From contig CALYDD020000276.1 of NCBI GenBank assembly GCA_944472135.2, positions 62,001-126,000 of the forward strand: a stretch of DNA of 64,000 nucleotides, in the 5' to 3' direction. The translations under genes and the position numbers were made by a program. Below the pieces are notes generated by a model. The model did not search any database. It was not told the DNA's origin and worked only from the letters and a program-made list of their open reading frames with translations. This DNA is from Trichobilharzia regenti (lineage: Eukaryota > Platyhelminthes > Trematoda > Strigeidida > Schistosomatidae). Below are positions 40,300 to 50,739 of the stretch, piece after piece. Every line of letters begins with the position of its first letter. The stretch's first letter is position 1.

Positions 40300-40571
40300 C
40301 GGTCGGAGAAATTTTTCGTGAACATAGAGTTGGTGGAAATGTGGGCAATTCCCCTTTCACAATTGGGTAAAGTGGGCTACTTTTAGAAATAACATGGATA
40401 ATTTGGGGAAAAGTGGCGTTTCAGGCCAAGGGCATGAGCGAAAATGGGTAAAAAGCGGGTAGGAACATGGGTGAAATGGGTATTTTGTTTTAGACTTTAC
40501 CCATATCCCAAAAGATCAAAATTATCAGTTCTCACATATTCCTCACTTTACCCGTGTGCATTCTCCGACTG
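40300..40571. repeat. Candidate short TIR element
   Basis: An 11-bp terminal inverted repeat, CGGTCGGAGAA (40300-40310) against TTCTCCGACTG (40561-40571), with one mismatch. The interior has its own inverted GGGTAAAGTG/CACTTTACCC pair. No target-site duplication was found, so a MITE call is weak. Confidence 0.3.
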
Positions 40572-40838
40572 AGACTGTAGAAGGGTAAATATGAAAGTGA
40601 AAATGGCAAATAATTGCACACAGAGAGCTATGACGTTTTGCACTCAACATACAGTTTAAAAAGAAATTAAAAACTAACACTATACATAGTTATGGTTAGA
40701 AACACTAGTTGATAACATCCATAGATGATTGATACCTGTGTTGAACCATCTACCTGTATCTTTTTTCAAAAGTAATTACTAAGTTAGTTCAAAATGATTA
40801 CGATACTAAACTAAGGAATATCAAGTAGCAAGACTTAC

Positions 40839-40964
40839 TTCGAAGTGTTGTAGCTGGTGACGTTTGAGTGAATTTTTGTCATCAAAGGAGCTGGAGCAGT
40901 CTTTCCATTCACAACAGTATGAAAGTTTTGATTTGGCAACTAGAGACTTTCTACCTCTCTGCAT
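40839..40964 (-). CDS. HINFP: HINFP-like zinc-finger gene, exon 1 with start codon
   Basis: First coding exon of a DNA-binding C2H2 protein related to HINFP (MIZF), the activator of histone H4 genes at the G1/S boundary in vertebrates. ATG is at 40964-40962, with an in-frame TGA 15 nt upstream, and the exon ends at donor GTAAGT. Its 42 codons encode a basic N-terminus (QRGRKSLVAKSK) and finger 1 (C18-X4-C23-X12-H36-X3-H40). Joining exons 1-5 (40839-40964, 37465-37770, 35873-36097, 27435-27582, 21739-21942) with consistent phases gives one open frame of 336 residues and eight fingers. The nuclear role is known for the family; here it is inferred. The gene spans more than 19 kb because of repeat-filled introns. 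Confidence 0.8.
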
Positions 40965-41122
40965 CTTTATGCTGCATCATTAACTAAAAAGCAATTGTCT
41001 TTAAAGACCGAAGTAGAAAAATCCTCATCTAATATCAATCTAAAAAGAAGTCAGAATTTAGTACTCATGTGTTACACTGTTTAATGAGTTAAATAAGCCA
41101 TACATCTTTTTGTGATGATCAC

Positions 41123-41580
41123 ATGAAGACCATCTTGGCTAACACAGCATATAAGATTCTAAATCCCACAGACTTGCGAAGACTGAGTAGGTCAGGGGGA
41201 TTTAGGACCAGATGGTGTATTTGCGCAAGACGTCAAGATACAAACGGAGTATTGCTAATCATTATGGACCGTATAGAAAGAGTACATAAACTTTTGAGCA
41301 AAGTAAAGAACCCAAACGTCCTACAACAAGCACTATGATTTCACAACTGTCGACACTTGAAATCCCGAAAGAATCAAGAGTGGCGGATAGACTGTGACAC
41401 CTCTACAGTAGAGTTCGAAAACAAACTATCCATTCTAGAGTTCCATACGAGTATTGCCAAACAGCTGAGCGCTCTAATGAGTTCTGATATACTAACCCCT
41501 GTACATCAAATAAGAGATGTCATATTCGCTCCGGCACAGTGCTGTTTCCATGGTCTTTCATCACTAGTGAGTCCGTAGAA
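41123..41580 (+). pseudogene. Possible decayed Penelope-like RT N-terminus
   Basis: Two open stretches (41123-41338, 41357-41578) include NGVLLIIMDRIERVHKLLS, which loosely resembles the 'DKGNGVVLL..' start of Penelope-like RTs. No catalytic motif is present. The alternative is chance similarity. Confidence 0.25.
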
Positions 41581-41589
41581 AAAAATCTT

Positions 41590-43750
41590 GATTTCTAGTC
41601 TCGCCACATGTAGGTTTGCAATCTTCATTGTACTCTACATGTATCGTGTACAAATTCTTTTACACTGTAGAAAGGATGGATAGCACAATACCTAGTGTTC
41701 ATTTAACAATAGCCGTGAAAATCTGCAACCATGTAGTCAAGGACAGAGACCATCTATTGTATGTGCAAACCAACCAATTTTACTATTTGCATGAAAGTAA
41801 AAAGAAGCTTAAGCACACAGAATAAAATGTTGCTAGTTAGCTTTCTCCTATTATAATGTCACGGGTTCTTATCAGCTGATAAGCGCTAGCTGTAAAGCAA
41901 CCGATTTCTCCCTCCTCATAACTACAGATACTGCCAAAAATCAAATAACCACTTTCTCAAAGAATTAACACGTAAAATATATTAGGGAGGTGCGACAATT
42001 TTCCCTAAAATATGCCCCAAACTCCCGAAAAAAGTTTTGCTAATTTCCCGGGGAATTAGCCACTTATCACACATATGGCAGTCTGAGAAATATCTCATTT
42101 CACGGGTTAATAGTGCCTAGCCAAGAAAAGTGCTGTATTAGCCATTCAATTAGACGAAATTTAATCTTAGCCATAAATGGGTATACGTTATAACGTATAT
42201 TTAATTGTTTTCGCTTGTTATAATCAAAGGTAGTTGGCGGTTGACAGCTTCTAATGTTATTAGGCTGTCAAGATATATTGTGGTAGTCTAGTTAAAAATT
42301 TTATATTCATAATTAGGCAAGTAAAACCTAGTCATCAATTATTCTTGTAAAATATTTGAAAAAATGAATCTACCTCCGTTCCGCAACATTTGAATCTGCG
42401 GCATAACAGAAACTACAATTTCGAATGATGGCATTCACTTGTTATATAGTGCTCTACTTTACATTGAAATGGGCTTTGTGGATATGGTCAGGCATTCGAA
42501 GTCTTCATAAAATGATGCTACACCGAAAAGGCGGCTTTTACATGAAGAAGACTATTCGAGTATATTATAGTGCCCTCCAGTCATTCCATTCTGCTTGTCG
42601 CTCCTTGAATTCGAGACAACACATTAGCCTTGAATTATGCGTATCTTTCTGAACAGGAGGTTATCGTCACTGAGTTGGCTTATTAAGCTATCCGATACAT
42701 GAAATGACTCTGTGAATTTCACACTACTGTGAATAGCCGGGTATCCCGAAAATCTGCATTCAGGTATACTCTTGGAACTGAATCATTCTTCATAGGTGTT
42801 ACCCTGGGTTTGTTTTACTAAAATTCGAAAAACTACGCCACCTTGCAGAACCGTCTTAGTTTAAACAGTAGCCAATTGTCCATCAGAATAAACGTACGGC
42901 TCTACAACCTTGTGGTCTTTCATCAACTCTAACATGTAGGTAGTGGAATGATGACATGCTAATCTCAAGCTGCTGAGCCAATTCTTCCAAAAAATGCTTT
43001 TTATCTGGTGTATCTCCTTTCACTGTTTGCCTCTTGTTTTTGGGGAGAAGGCAATGTGCCACCAGTCACAGTAGGTAAGCCGACGAAGATAACGCAGACA
43101 TGGTCTCCCTGTATGATTTGTTTACTAATATTACTCATACTAGGTCCGAAGGTATCACAGATGGTAATAATGGTTTATATTTCTTATAAATATGCGATCA
43201 GCCAGCAACATTTCAATTCACAAGTCTCGCACTTTGCTTGCCCTATCTTCTGGAGCTCTATACTTTATCATTAATGCTGTTCACAACCAATTTAACTATA
43301 TGAGAGCTGGTCTTATCGAAAACAAGACTACACTTGGTGCAAAGTTAACTGTTAATAAATACACACTAAATATTCATTCATAGATAAACAGCTGTTGATT
43401 CTATATTTTGACATTCTGACATGTGAGCCATCATTCGCTCACAAAAGCGTCAAATAGATACTATTACCTCGCCGGTAGTTTACTGCGCAGGAAGATTTCA
43501 CTCATATGCGTAAAGATACCTATTATAGTTCTACTAAATCTTGTTTATTTACCAGATAATGATCATGTGGGGTCATTCGTGGGTAAACTGCCGTACTTTT
43601 CACAGCAATGGAGTACTATAGACATTTAACGTGGCTTTTCAGATTGAATACTGTGTGATGACGCAGATACTACCCAACCTCAAGTTAATAATAGCCTTTA
43701 ATTCTTCCTGCTTGACCTCTCAGTATTTGTGTCTCAAGTGTGCCGTTGTA
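41590..43750. other. AT-rich DNA without recognised genes
   Basis: Only short open stretches with no family resemblance (e.g. 42425-42652, 43008-43274). No intron-exon signals tied to conserved domains were seen. Confidence 0.4.
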
Positions 43751-43756
43751 ATTAAA

Positions 43757-44149
43757 TCAGAAGTCTTGACGTTTGATAAACCACTTTCCTAGATTCATTA
43801 TGCGCTCGGTAGAAACGTCATGATAAAAATCCCGCCGTCCCCTTTTAAACTCTTGGGACTGGCTTTTTGTAACATACTCATTTTTGTAGGCACATGAGCC
43901 TTCGAATAACCTAGCAGCTTTCTCATTTTTACTCACTCGTAAATTTCTCAAGTCACTGTCGTAATGAAGCGGTTTGCCGTTAATATTAATTTTCATCCCT
44001 GCTCTTGACGAGGAAGGATACGCATACTTCCGCTGTGGGCGTCTTTGAAGTTCAGCCAAGTGGTGCCTTCTTGTCATACACGTATTTGCGATCTCATATC
44101 TTTCTCCTGTGATTTCGTAGGCTTCTGGTCTGTTGCATTTGACAAGCAA
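43757..44149 (-). CDS. Unrecognised open reading frame, 130 codons
   Basis: The longest frame in 41-46 kb. The product is basic (many Arg and Lys, with RRHHLAELQRRPQRK and FKRGRRDFYHD) and has no signal peptide, membrane segment or motif I recognise. It has an ATG and a stop but no supporting context. It could be a relic of a mobile element or chance. Confidence 0.25.
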   Translation of the reverse strand: MLVKCNRPEAYEITGERYEIANTCMTRRHHLAELQRRPQRKYAYPSSSRAGMKININGKPLHYDSDLRNLRVSKNEKAARLFEGSCAYKNEYVTKSQSQEFKRGRRDFYHDVSTERIMNLGKWFIKRQDF

Positions 44150-44159
44150 TTTTAGTTAG

Positions 44160-45140
44160 CCTTGCCGAAGCGTAAAATCTTTATATCACGCCATTGATAT
44201 TAGTTGATAGCCAGCCCGAGGTTAGGTATAACGACCCCATCAAATTTCTGGGTATATACATTTCTTGCCAGTGCAGTCACTCGAGCCTACGAGAATCCTA
44301 CTCAAAATGACACTCATTTGCAGGACGGTGTATCGGTATCAACAGCTGCCGGACCTTTACTATGAAGCCCTCTGAGTAGTTCAACGTTAGCGTGATATCA
44401 AACATACTATCTAGTGACACATACGCATCAACAAAATAGTGCAGTTTTCCGTGCTGTGACAAGTAGCAGATTATAAATTTATTGTGTGAACTATATGAGC
44501 CTGAAAAGCTCTAACAGTGTTAAGAGGGATCGCACGATCCATACTCTTCCTCAACAGTCAGTGTAACCCCTATAAATTGCTAGTACTATTCACATTGCTT
44601 TTTTCGCAGCTGAGTTTTATTTATCCCCAATACAAGCAAATAAAACACAACCACTTCTGTTCCTCAGAATCTTTCCACTTGAGAATAGGACATCAATGAA
44701 GTGAGCTTCACTACCATGAATTAAGAATACTTCTGAACTCGCAGTACTTTGCTTTTTCTAAAATCTTAAACTCCGTTTCCTCCACCCATTTATCTCTCAG
44801 TTTCAAGAGTGAGATGTGAAATGTTGGTAAACTTACTGAATGTATAGTATATATCAACTTTGAGGAGCTTCAGAGTTAATACGTTTATGTTCTAAATTTC
44901 TTTTTTCTAGGTGGATGTTGCTTTTAACTCATTTTCCCTGCATAAGGGTATTTTGACGCCTAGGGACTGCCCCAAAGAGAAAATTCCAGTTTCGTTCGTT
45001 TGTGCAGTCCAAAGGCATTATAGTGTTCTCATGGGTCACCATCTCATATCAAGGCAACTATCCAGAACTCAGAGGACTTCATCTGCCTTGGTTTAAATAG
45101 TATTAAACACCAGATAGATGACTCAAAAATTACTACTCGG
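44160..45140. other. No gene recognised
   Basis: Short open stretches only. 44,220-44,290 encodes KFLGIYI on the plus strand, a phrase common in RT C-termini, but nothing else supports it. Confidence 0.35.
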
Positions 45141-45142
45141 TG

Positions 45143-45199
45143 TGACAAAGTTTGTTCCTCTAGGAACCCAAGGGAACAATAATAATAATGACAAAGTTT
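45143..45199 (+). mobile_element. 35-bp LINE-B micro-insertion with 11-bp TSD
   Basis: TGACAAAGTTT at 45143-45153 and again at 45189-45199 flanks 35 bp (45154-45188) that consist only of the LINE-B 3' terminus: GTTCCTCTAGGAAC, CCAAGGGAAC, then AATAATAATAA. This is a near-minimal 5'-truncated LINE insertion and fixes the exact 3' end of the family. Confidence 0.9.
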
Positions 45200-45539
45200 A
45201 CTGTGTAGATCAAGAATGATCATTTTGTTTCACAGTTGATCACGATAAAGCTTGGAAATAAACGGCAAAATAATATGAATTATTCCCCACGACTTCATTG
45301 TTTTCATCCTCTGTCGACCAGCAAACCGAAAGTTCATGACAAGAATTTTCCATCCCCATTAATTATGAATCTGATGCGAATATATCAGTTCAGTTGTCAC
45401 GAACATCGATGTGTCACACTATCTAAATAGGTGGCATCAGGCATTCTGACTTATTCACTTTTACGATGGTCATTTCTTCTGTGTTTCTTAACTGAAATTT
45501 TTGAAATCGCTTTATATACGATGTTCGTTACCGCATTTC

Positions 45540-46390
45540 ATAGCCTGCATTCTAAGAGGACCTTCTCCATGTCGTCCTAAGAGACAAACGCAACATGACG
45601 GCACGTCATATGACGGCGCTTGGAAATTGGCCCAGAGTATGTCCAGTTAATGTAAACTCCTTCTGCATACTTGTTGGGCGATTGGTTCTTAGTTGGTTGT
45701 GTGCCTACCATAGTTTCTTGTTGTTAGCGCTTTCTAACTGATCATCTGATCTTCAACCACGAAAGAAGGCATGTGATAAAGAAAACGTGTTTTAGATTTT
45801 TGGCAGTGCTCTTGTTATGCCAATTCCAAGTGTCTAAACCATATAGAAGCACCGACTTGACACCAATGTCGAAAATTCGGATTTAATTCCCTATTCTAAG
45901 TTTCATGGGTCCACATGCTAGGCTCAGAGTAATGAATACGTGTCTTACTTTCTCGGTAGTGACTGGATCCAGCATCCTCATCCGCGTCATCTGTAGTCGA
46001 AGTGTTTCTGCCCAGATCGCGCAAAGGAAGGAGACAACTTGCTTTCGACTCTTTCTTTTTTAAGTGGCTCGTTTTGTTGTTGATATTCAGGCATTCTTAT
46101 TCTCTGTGTCACCCCGTGTTCACCTGAATTCCTCTCCCCTTATTGACATCCACTTATGAATCTTCAAGTTTGGAAGATGCGAGACGTTAACCAGTTAAGA
46201 TTTTTTCAAGATATTCCCCTATTCCTAAAACGCACAACGTGATGCATTATCAGGTCCATCACAATCGGGAAAACCACTGGTGACGGCAGACAGTCTTATC
46301 TTATTCCTATCTTCACTTCAAAGACTTCACTGAGCTTACTTTGGCGGAATGCCCATCATGTAGTAATATTATGTAGCTGTTAATTATTTT
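45540..46390 (-). pseudogene. LINE-B relic, minus strand
   Basis: Antisense of the C-terminal region (CATAGTTTCTTGTTGTTAGC and GATCATCTGATCTTC parallel the ATGGCCGGAAAGAATCACCA stretch of other copies) and of the GAAAATTCGGATTTAATTC block near 45,870. It is old, with no usable frame. Confidence 0.5.
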
Positions 46391-46404
46391 TTTATTCCTT
46401 TACG

Positions 46405-46618
46405 ATCTGAGTGGAACACAGGCATTCAGGCTAGAGCTTTTAAGTTTCCGTAACAGTGGTTTTATTTTGAAGGGTGGATTTGCTAGTCTTACGCCCAACC
46501 TTTTCTCTTTACTGGCCTTACCACCGGCCTAATGGGCCCTAGGGGCTTGGCCGGAGACTGAAACCCGGGCCAGATGTGGTGTGATTGGCGAGCGTTCTAC
46601 TGCTGAAACACAGGAGCA
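46405..46618 (-). mobile_element. SINE family D, second copy
   Basis: Parallels 21479-21708: a minus-strand tRNA-like head (GTTTCAGCAGTAGAACGC, B box GGTTTCAGTCTCC), the TTTTCTCTTTACTGGCC body (plus strand), and a decayed 3' end (AGCTCTAGCCTGAATGCC, then GTTCCACTCAGATC) in place of the LINE-B hairpin. Confidence 0.65.
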
Positions 46619-46806
46619 CATATAGCTGTTAAATGAGATTTAAAAGTGTAATACATCTCGTAGTGTTGAAGCAATTGCTGAATCCTTTCATGGTCTTTGA
46701 TGACGAAGGTTTGATTGGAATTGGGGCATATGTGACATTCCTCAATGTCCGGCTTGTCGCATAGGAAGTTTTCTATTCGGGGCACCTTCAAACATTCCAG
46801 GATGGG
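46619..46806 (-). CDS. Possible exon of an unrecognised gene
   Basis: A minus-strand open stretch preceded by an acceptor-like AAAATATTACAG at about 46,818-46,807 and cut at its 3' side by a SINE head. The product (about 62 residues) has CHIC and CDKPDIEEC Cys clusters and spaced His (DHERIQQLLQHYEMY), faintly like a zinc-binding segment. It lies upstream of HINFP exon 1 and ends in the SINE, so it may be a broken exon. No function assigned. Confidence 0.35.
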
Positions 46807-46934
46807 GCGCTGTAATATTTTGCTTGGAATGATTATTTACTTATATTACTTGTTGGTCTCCACTTCGTAAGAAATTAATATTTAGTGAACAGTCAACTGT
46901 TATGATATTTTCAAGTATTGATTTGTAGGGATTT

Positions 46935-47300
46935 GATTGATTGGTTACAGGATTCCATCATGAGCTGACATCAGTAAAAGTACAATTGGAAGTCCTGTAG
47001 GGAGTACTGAACAGCTGTTTATTCCTAGTTTGGAACTCTTCGGTAGTACGTGCCCACCACCAGGATTTTCTAGTTACAGTGCGAGCTCGTAGACCATTAA
47101 ACCACTGGGACACGATCCAATGTTCACTGCATGAATTATAACTTCTGCCGATTCACGACATAGCGCGACCGCTCGTCAATGTCTGTGGCGAGTATTTGTC
47201 CTCACACCTGGTCTGCCGTATCCACTGGTCACAATTTCCCTCAAGAACCTCAGGTAACTGCCTACCTGAACCGGGCCAGTCACAAGTGAGCATCTCATTG
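46935..47300 (-). mobile_element. SINE family A copy
   Basis: GGTTACAGGATTCCATCATG at the left and minus-strand GTGTCCCAGTGGTTTAATGG head near 47,095-47,115. The B box is lost (CCAGGATTTTC in its place). The right part matches the 24,960-25,110 copy (CTGGTCACAATTTCCCTC). Confidence 0.65.
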
Positions 47301-47535
47301 ATATTCAAGTAGTTCGTCTCGGTAACCGAACAGGATTCCTATCTTGGTTCAACCTGAATCACTGGCCGCACCGCCGATACGATCTAAATGCTGGTAGTAA
47401 GATATGCTTATATGTGCTCAGTATTGTAGAGCTGTAAATAATTCCCCAAACCTGCTAGCATGCAACATTGTCTTGAATGATTGTCGAAAGATGCCAGAAT
47501 TCACGCAAAATCCAATTATTATCATTTATTATTAT

Positions 47536-49383
47536 TATCTTTAGTTCCTAGAGGAATATAGGGCTTCAGCTGCGCATCTTCATTGCCTTCTGTTTTCTGC
47601 CAACTTTTCACCCGCTCCAAGTCTGCCCACATGCTTTCAGCTCCTCTTCAGGTGACCTCCTCCAAGTTACCCTTGCACTGACGATCAACTCTCTGCTTAC
47701 CCTTCGGGTACTACTCGAGGGCTTGTCTAGCGATGTCACTTGATGGTTTCCTCAGAGTATGGCCAATCCACCTCCACTTATTCTGGCAGATTTGTTGTAC
47801 AATCGGGTCCTACTGGGCTGGTTGGTTCACTCCCAGAGATCCCTCCCTGTTGCTGATCTTTACTGGATACCTGATATTGGGCAGAGAAAGCTCTTGATGA
47901 AGGTGGTTAGTTTGTTCGAAGTGGCCTTCGTGACGTGACGCCAGGTCTTTGATCCTTAAAGTGAGTAGCACTGACTTCACATTGGAGTTGAAAATCTGGA
48001 TCTTATTCTCATTTTCATGCTGAGTGCTGTTGACCCCCACACAGACTTGAGGGTAATGGAAACTTGTCGCGATTTCGCGATCTTTGCTTTTATATCCTCG
48101 TCAGTTCCGCCTGTAGTTTGAAACGATGCTTACCAGGTAGGTAGTTAGGTAAAGGAGGTTGTTTCTTTCAGATTTCTCCCATTTCCGCTGGCTGAATGTT
48201 GTCTGTTGTTGTGGCTGTTGCTGTTGGTGTTGCCCAGGAATCTTCATCACAACATCTGTTTTCTTTATGTTTACCTGAAGTCCTATCTTCTCTGGAAGCG
48301 TCTTTCACCGACTTGTTGACTTTCACTTGCATATCTTGAAGTTTGTAGGAAAGCAACCATACATCATTGGAGAAGTCGAAATCCCCCAAGTTTTTTGTGT
48401 AGGTCCATTTTATGCCTGCTTCCTCATTGCCCGCCGTCTGTCGCATTATCCAATCTACTGCAATCAGGAAGATCATTGGTGATATTAGGCAGCCTTGTCG
48501 CACTCCCGTCCTCACTTCGAAAGATTCCGTAAATTTCCCGTTGTGGATTACTTGGCATGCTGCATTGTCGTATAACTGTTGGATGAGATGTATAATTGTC
48601 CATGGGACCCCGTAGTAGAGAAGTAGTTGCCAAATCACCTCTCGACCGACGCTGTCGAAGGCCTTTCCAAAGTTGGTTAACTTGAGATAGAGAGGTGACT
48701 GCCATTCCAAGCTTTGTTCAATGATGACCCGTAGAGTGGCGATTTGATCAATATATGATTTGTTTCTCCTGAATCCGGCCTGTTCCGGTCGGCGTTTTTC
48801 ATCCAGGGCTTGTTTGATACTCTCCAGGATGATGCGGCTTAGTATCTTGCTTGGGATGGACGGGAGCATAATTCCGCACCAGTTCTTGCATTGACTTAAG
48901 TCTCCTTTCTTTGGTAGTTTGGATAGGTAGCTTTTCTTCCAGTCCGCAGGTGCCTTGCCCTCTTTCCATACCTTCTGCAGTAGTGGTGCCACCAAGTCCG
49001 CTGATGTCTCAAGGTCCATTTTCAATACCTCTGCTTGGATTCCATCTGGTCCTGCTGCTTCTCCAGTTTTTAGCATCTTGATTGCCTTCAGTATTTCCGT
49101 TCTCGTCGGAGGGTTGATGTTTACTGACAGTTCTGCTTCCGCTGTTGTTATTGTTGGGCGCGTTGTATGTGGCGGTCGATTTAGAGGTCCTTTGAAGTGT
49201 TCAGCACAGTGTTTCCTTTGCTCTACCTCTTTGGTGATTGGCTTTCCAATGTCATCTTTCACTTGCTGAATTTGTTTTGAACCTAGTTGTTTGGTAGAGT
49301 GTTTTGAGGCCTCCTTTGCCTGCAGCTTGTTCTGCCTCACTTGCCATGGCTTCATAATATTTTCCTTTGTCTTCCCTGGCACT
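47536..49383 (-). pseudogene. LINE-B, longest copy, RT active site destroyed
   Basis: Minus strand. The 404-codon open block (48168-49382) spans the RT fingers and palm: AAGPDGIQAEVLK, LPKKGDLSQCKNW, EQAGFRRNKS, FGKAFDSVGRE (LTNFGKAF replaces the usual Asp-containing LxDxxKAF), TGVRQGCLISP, and FSND (about 48,364-48,378) where active copies have FADD. Both catalytic positions are altered, so it is dead. Downstream pieces include the ENKIQIFNSNVKSV and WRWIGHTLRK-type regions, ending at TTCCTCTAGGAAC with an AATAATAAT tail (47,536-47,560). It is 5'-truncated at about 49,383, before any endonuclease. Confidence 0.85.
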
Positions 49384-49384
49384 C

Positions 49385-49578
49385 TTTTTTATTGATATTA
49401 GATAGCTGGAGGCAATCGGTGGGAAGCCATGCCTGACCTAGGTTTCGTGCTAGCTAGCACTCACCAGTCAGCAAGGCGTATCTGCACCCTTGAAGGAACT
49501 CATGTCCCTTATGAGATTCGAACCCGCGTCACCCCGTGTTGCAGTCAGAGATGTTACCACTGAGCTATTCGGTCTCGC
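49385..49578 (-). mobile_element. SINE family C, well preserved
   Basis: The minus strand reads GAGACCGAATAGCTCAGTGG (A-box region), GACGCGGGTTCGAATCTC (B box), then a body with GGTGAGTGCTAGCTAGC and an A-rich end (CAATAAAAAAGAG). The head is tRNA-like but the spacing after the B box and the lack of an acceptor stem rule out a functional tRNA. It abuts the 5' end of the LINE-B copy. Confidence 0.8.
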
Positions 49579-49689
49579 GATTGACTTCGTGTAGGACTGT
49601 AGTGGATACGTTGATTGGACGCTAGTGACTAGTGTGTGTGGCGTGTCTAGTCCTTTCTTTGGTGCAGAGTGAGTTCTAACAGTCATGTT

Positions 49690-49970
49690 TGCAATGTGGC
49701 CACCACTCTAGGTGGCACGACATCACGGTGCATTCTGTAAATACTTATGTGGTTATTCCATCAGCTTCAGCTGCTTTGTACTTTTCAGATTGGAAACGAC
49801 TCTCGAAAACACTGTTTCACTCGCAGGGTTGACCTTTACATAACATCCAGGTAGATGTTAGATGCTGGATAAACTAAGCGTAGCTATAGACCGGTTATAC
49901 TGTTCCCTCCAAAGTCTCAGACATCTGCCCTAAGAGGGGATTGAAATACCGTTCTCGCAAGTTTATGTCC
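49690..49970 (-). pseudogene. Old RTE-type LINE relic
   Basis: On the minus strand a stretch reads like the conserved segment before AAGPDG in LINE-A (SETVFSRVVSNLKSTK followed by AxxDGIT), with upstream similarity to the EQYNRS segment. It is more diverged than any other LINE copy here. Confidence 0.5.
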
Positions 49971-50236
49971 ATCCGCTTGTAGGCATATACGTCCGCAGAC
50001 GACAGGATGGTTGAGGTCTAAGTAGTTGTCGTAGAATGAGCAGCGATCCTCTTCCACTCTCCTCTATCCGTGGCTTATAGCTACGTAACGTGTTTGAATT
50101 CATCATTGATTTGATAAAGGAGGCCACATAATTAAGAAATGTACCCCTTTTTGATTAAAATTTGGACCAGATTTTTATCTGAACAGAATTATAAAGGACG
50201 ATCACCACTGTCACTTTACCGACATGGGACTGTGCA

Positions 50237-50476
50237 TGTCAATGTAGTTGAAGATTGAACGATCAATTCGTGATTGTTTGCTCAAAACCAACTTCCCCAA
50301 TTTTCGCGGAGGCATCAATACGACAGTCATTGTCTCATCGGTCGCTGTTCAGAAAGAAGCCGGTAGAAAACCGTCAGAAGTAATATTGTGATTTATTATT
50401 GTAATATTTGTGCAGAGATCTCAGTTATAACAATATTCATATGTTGGTGTTACAATAAAGAATCCTCGAGTCAACA
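50237..50476 (+). repeat. LTR-like block, unit 1 (240 bp)
   Basis: Opens TGTCAA and closes TCAACA (TG...CA ends). It contains AATAAAGAATCC, a likely polyadenylation signal, near its 3' end (50,455-50,466). The array's left edge coincides with it. Two bases in the first ten differ from internal copies, so the true 5' border may lie further left, in which case this copy is truncated. Confidence 0.7.
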
Positions 50477-50478
50477 AT

Positions 50479-50488
50479 TGGTGTTTGG
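50479..50488 (+). promoter_or_regulatory. Primer-binding-site-like sequence
   Basis: TGGTGTTTGG two bases after the LTR-like CA end begins with TGG, as expected for pairing with a tRNA 3' CCA end. It recurs in every unit. The cognate tRNA was not identified. Confidence 0.5.
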
Positions 50489-50739
50489 ATTTTTCGTCCG
50501 TTATTACTAAGCGTTTCTGAGAAAATTCAAGGGACAGCGTGAGCCCGAGCGTAGCAAGAGCTGGGCATTAACGGTTTACGAGACGTGGCTGACAGTTTCT
50601 GACGGTAGAAACAGATTCTGGCGGATTCAGATAGCTGGTAACAGCTTAGATAGTCACCGTTCATTTTTCCTGGTGCCGGTCAAGTCCTCTTTGAACAAGC
50701 AATATCTGAAACGTTTTTGGAATTGGGTCAAGTTCAACA

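Noticed and set aside
42870..43000. Helix-turn-helix-like stretch on the minus strand (EELAQQLEISMSS), possibly a mariner transposase start
   Set aside because: Only about 15 residues resemble it. No catalytic Asp motifs or TIRs were seen nearby.
44220..44290. RT-like phrase KFLGIYI
   Set aside because: It is isolated, with stops on both sides and no RT motifs in order.
49500..49580. tRNA gene on the minus strand
   Set aside because: A- and B-box-like sequences are present, but there is no complementary acceptor stem and the sequence runs on into a SINE body with an A-rich end. The same applies to tRNA-like heads near 21,640, 22,230, 26,500, 35,700 and 51,400.
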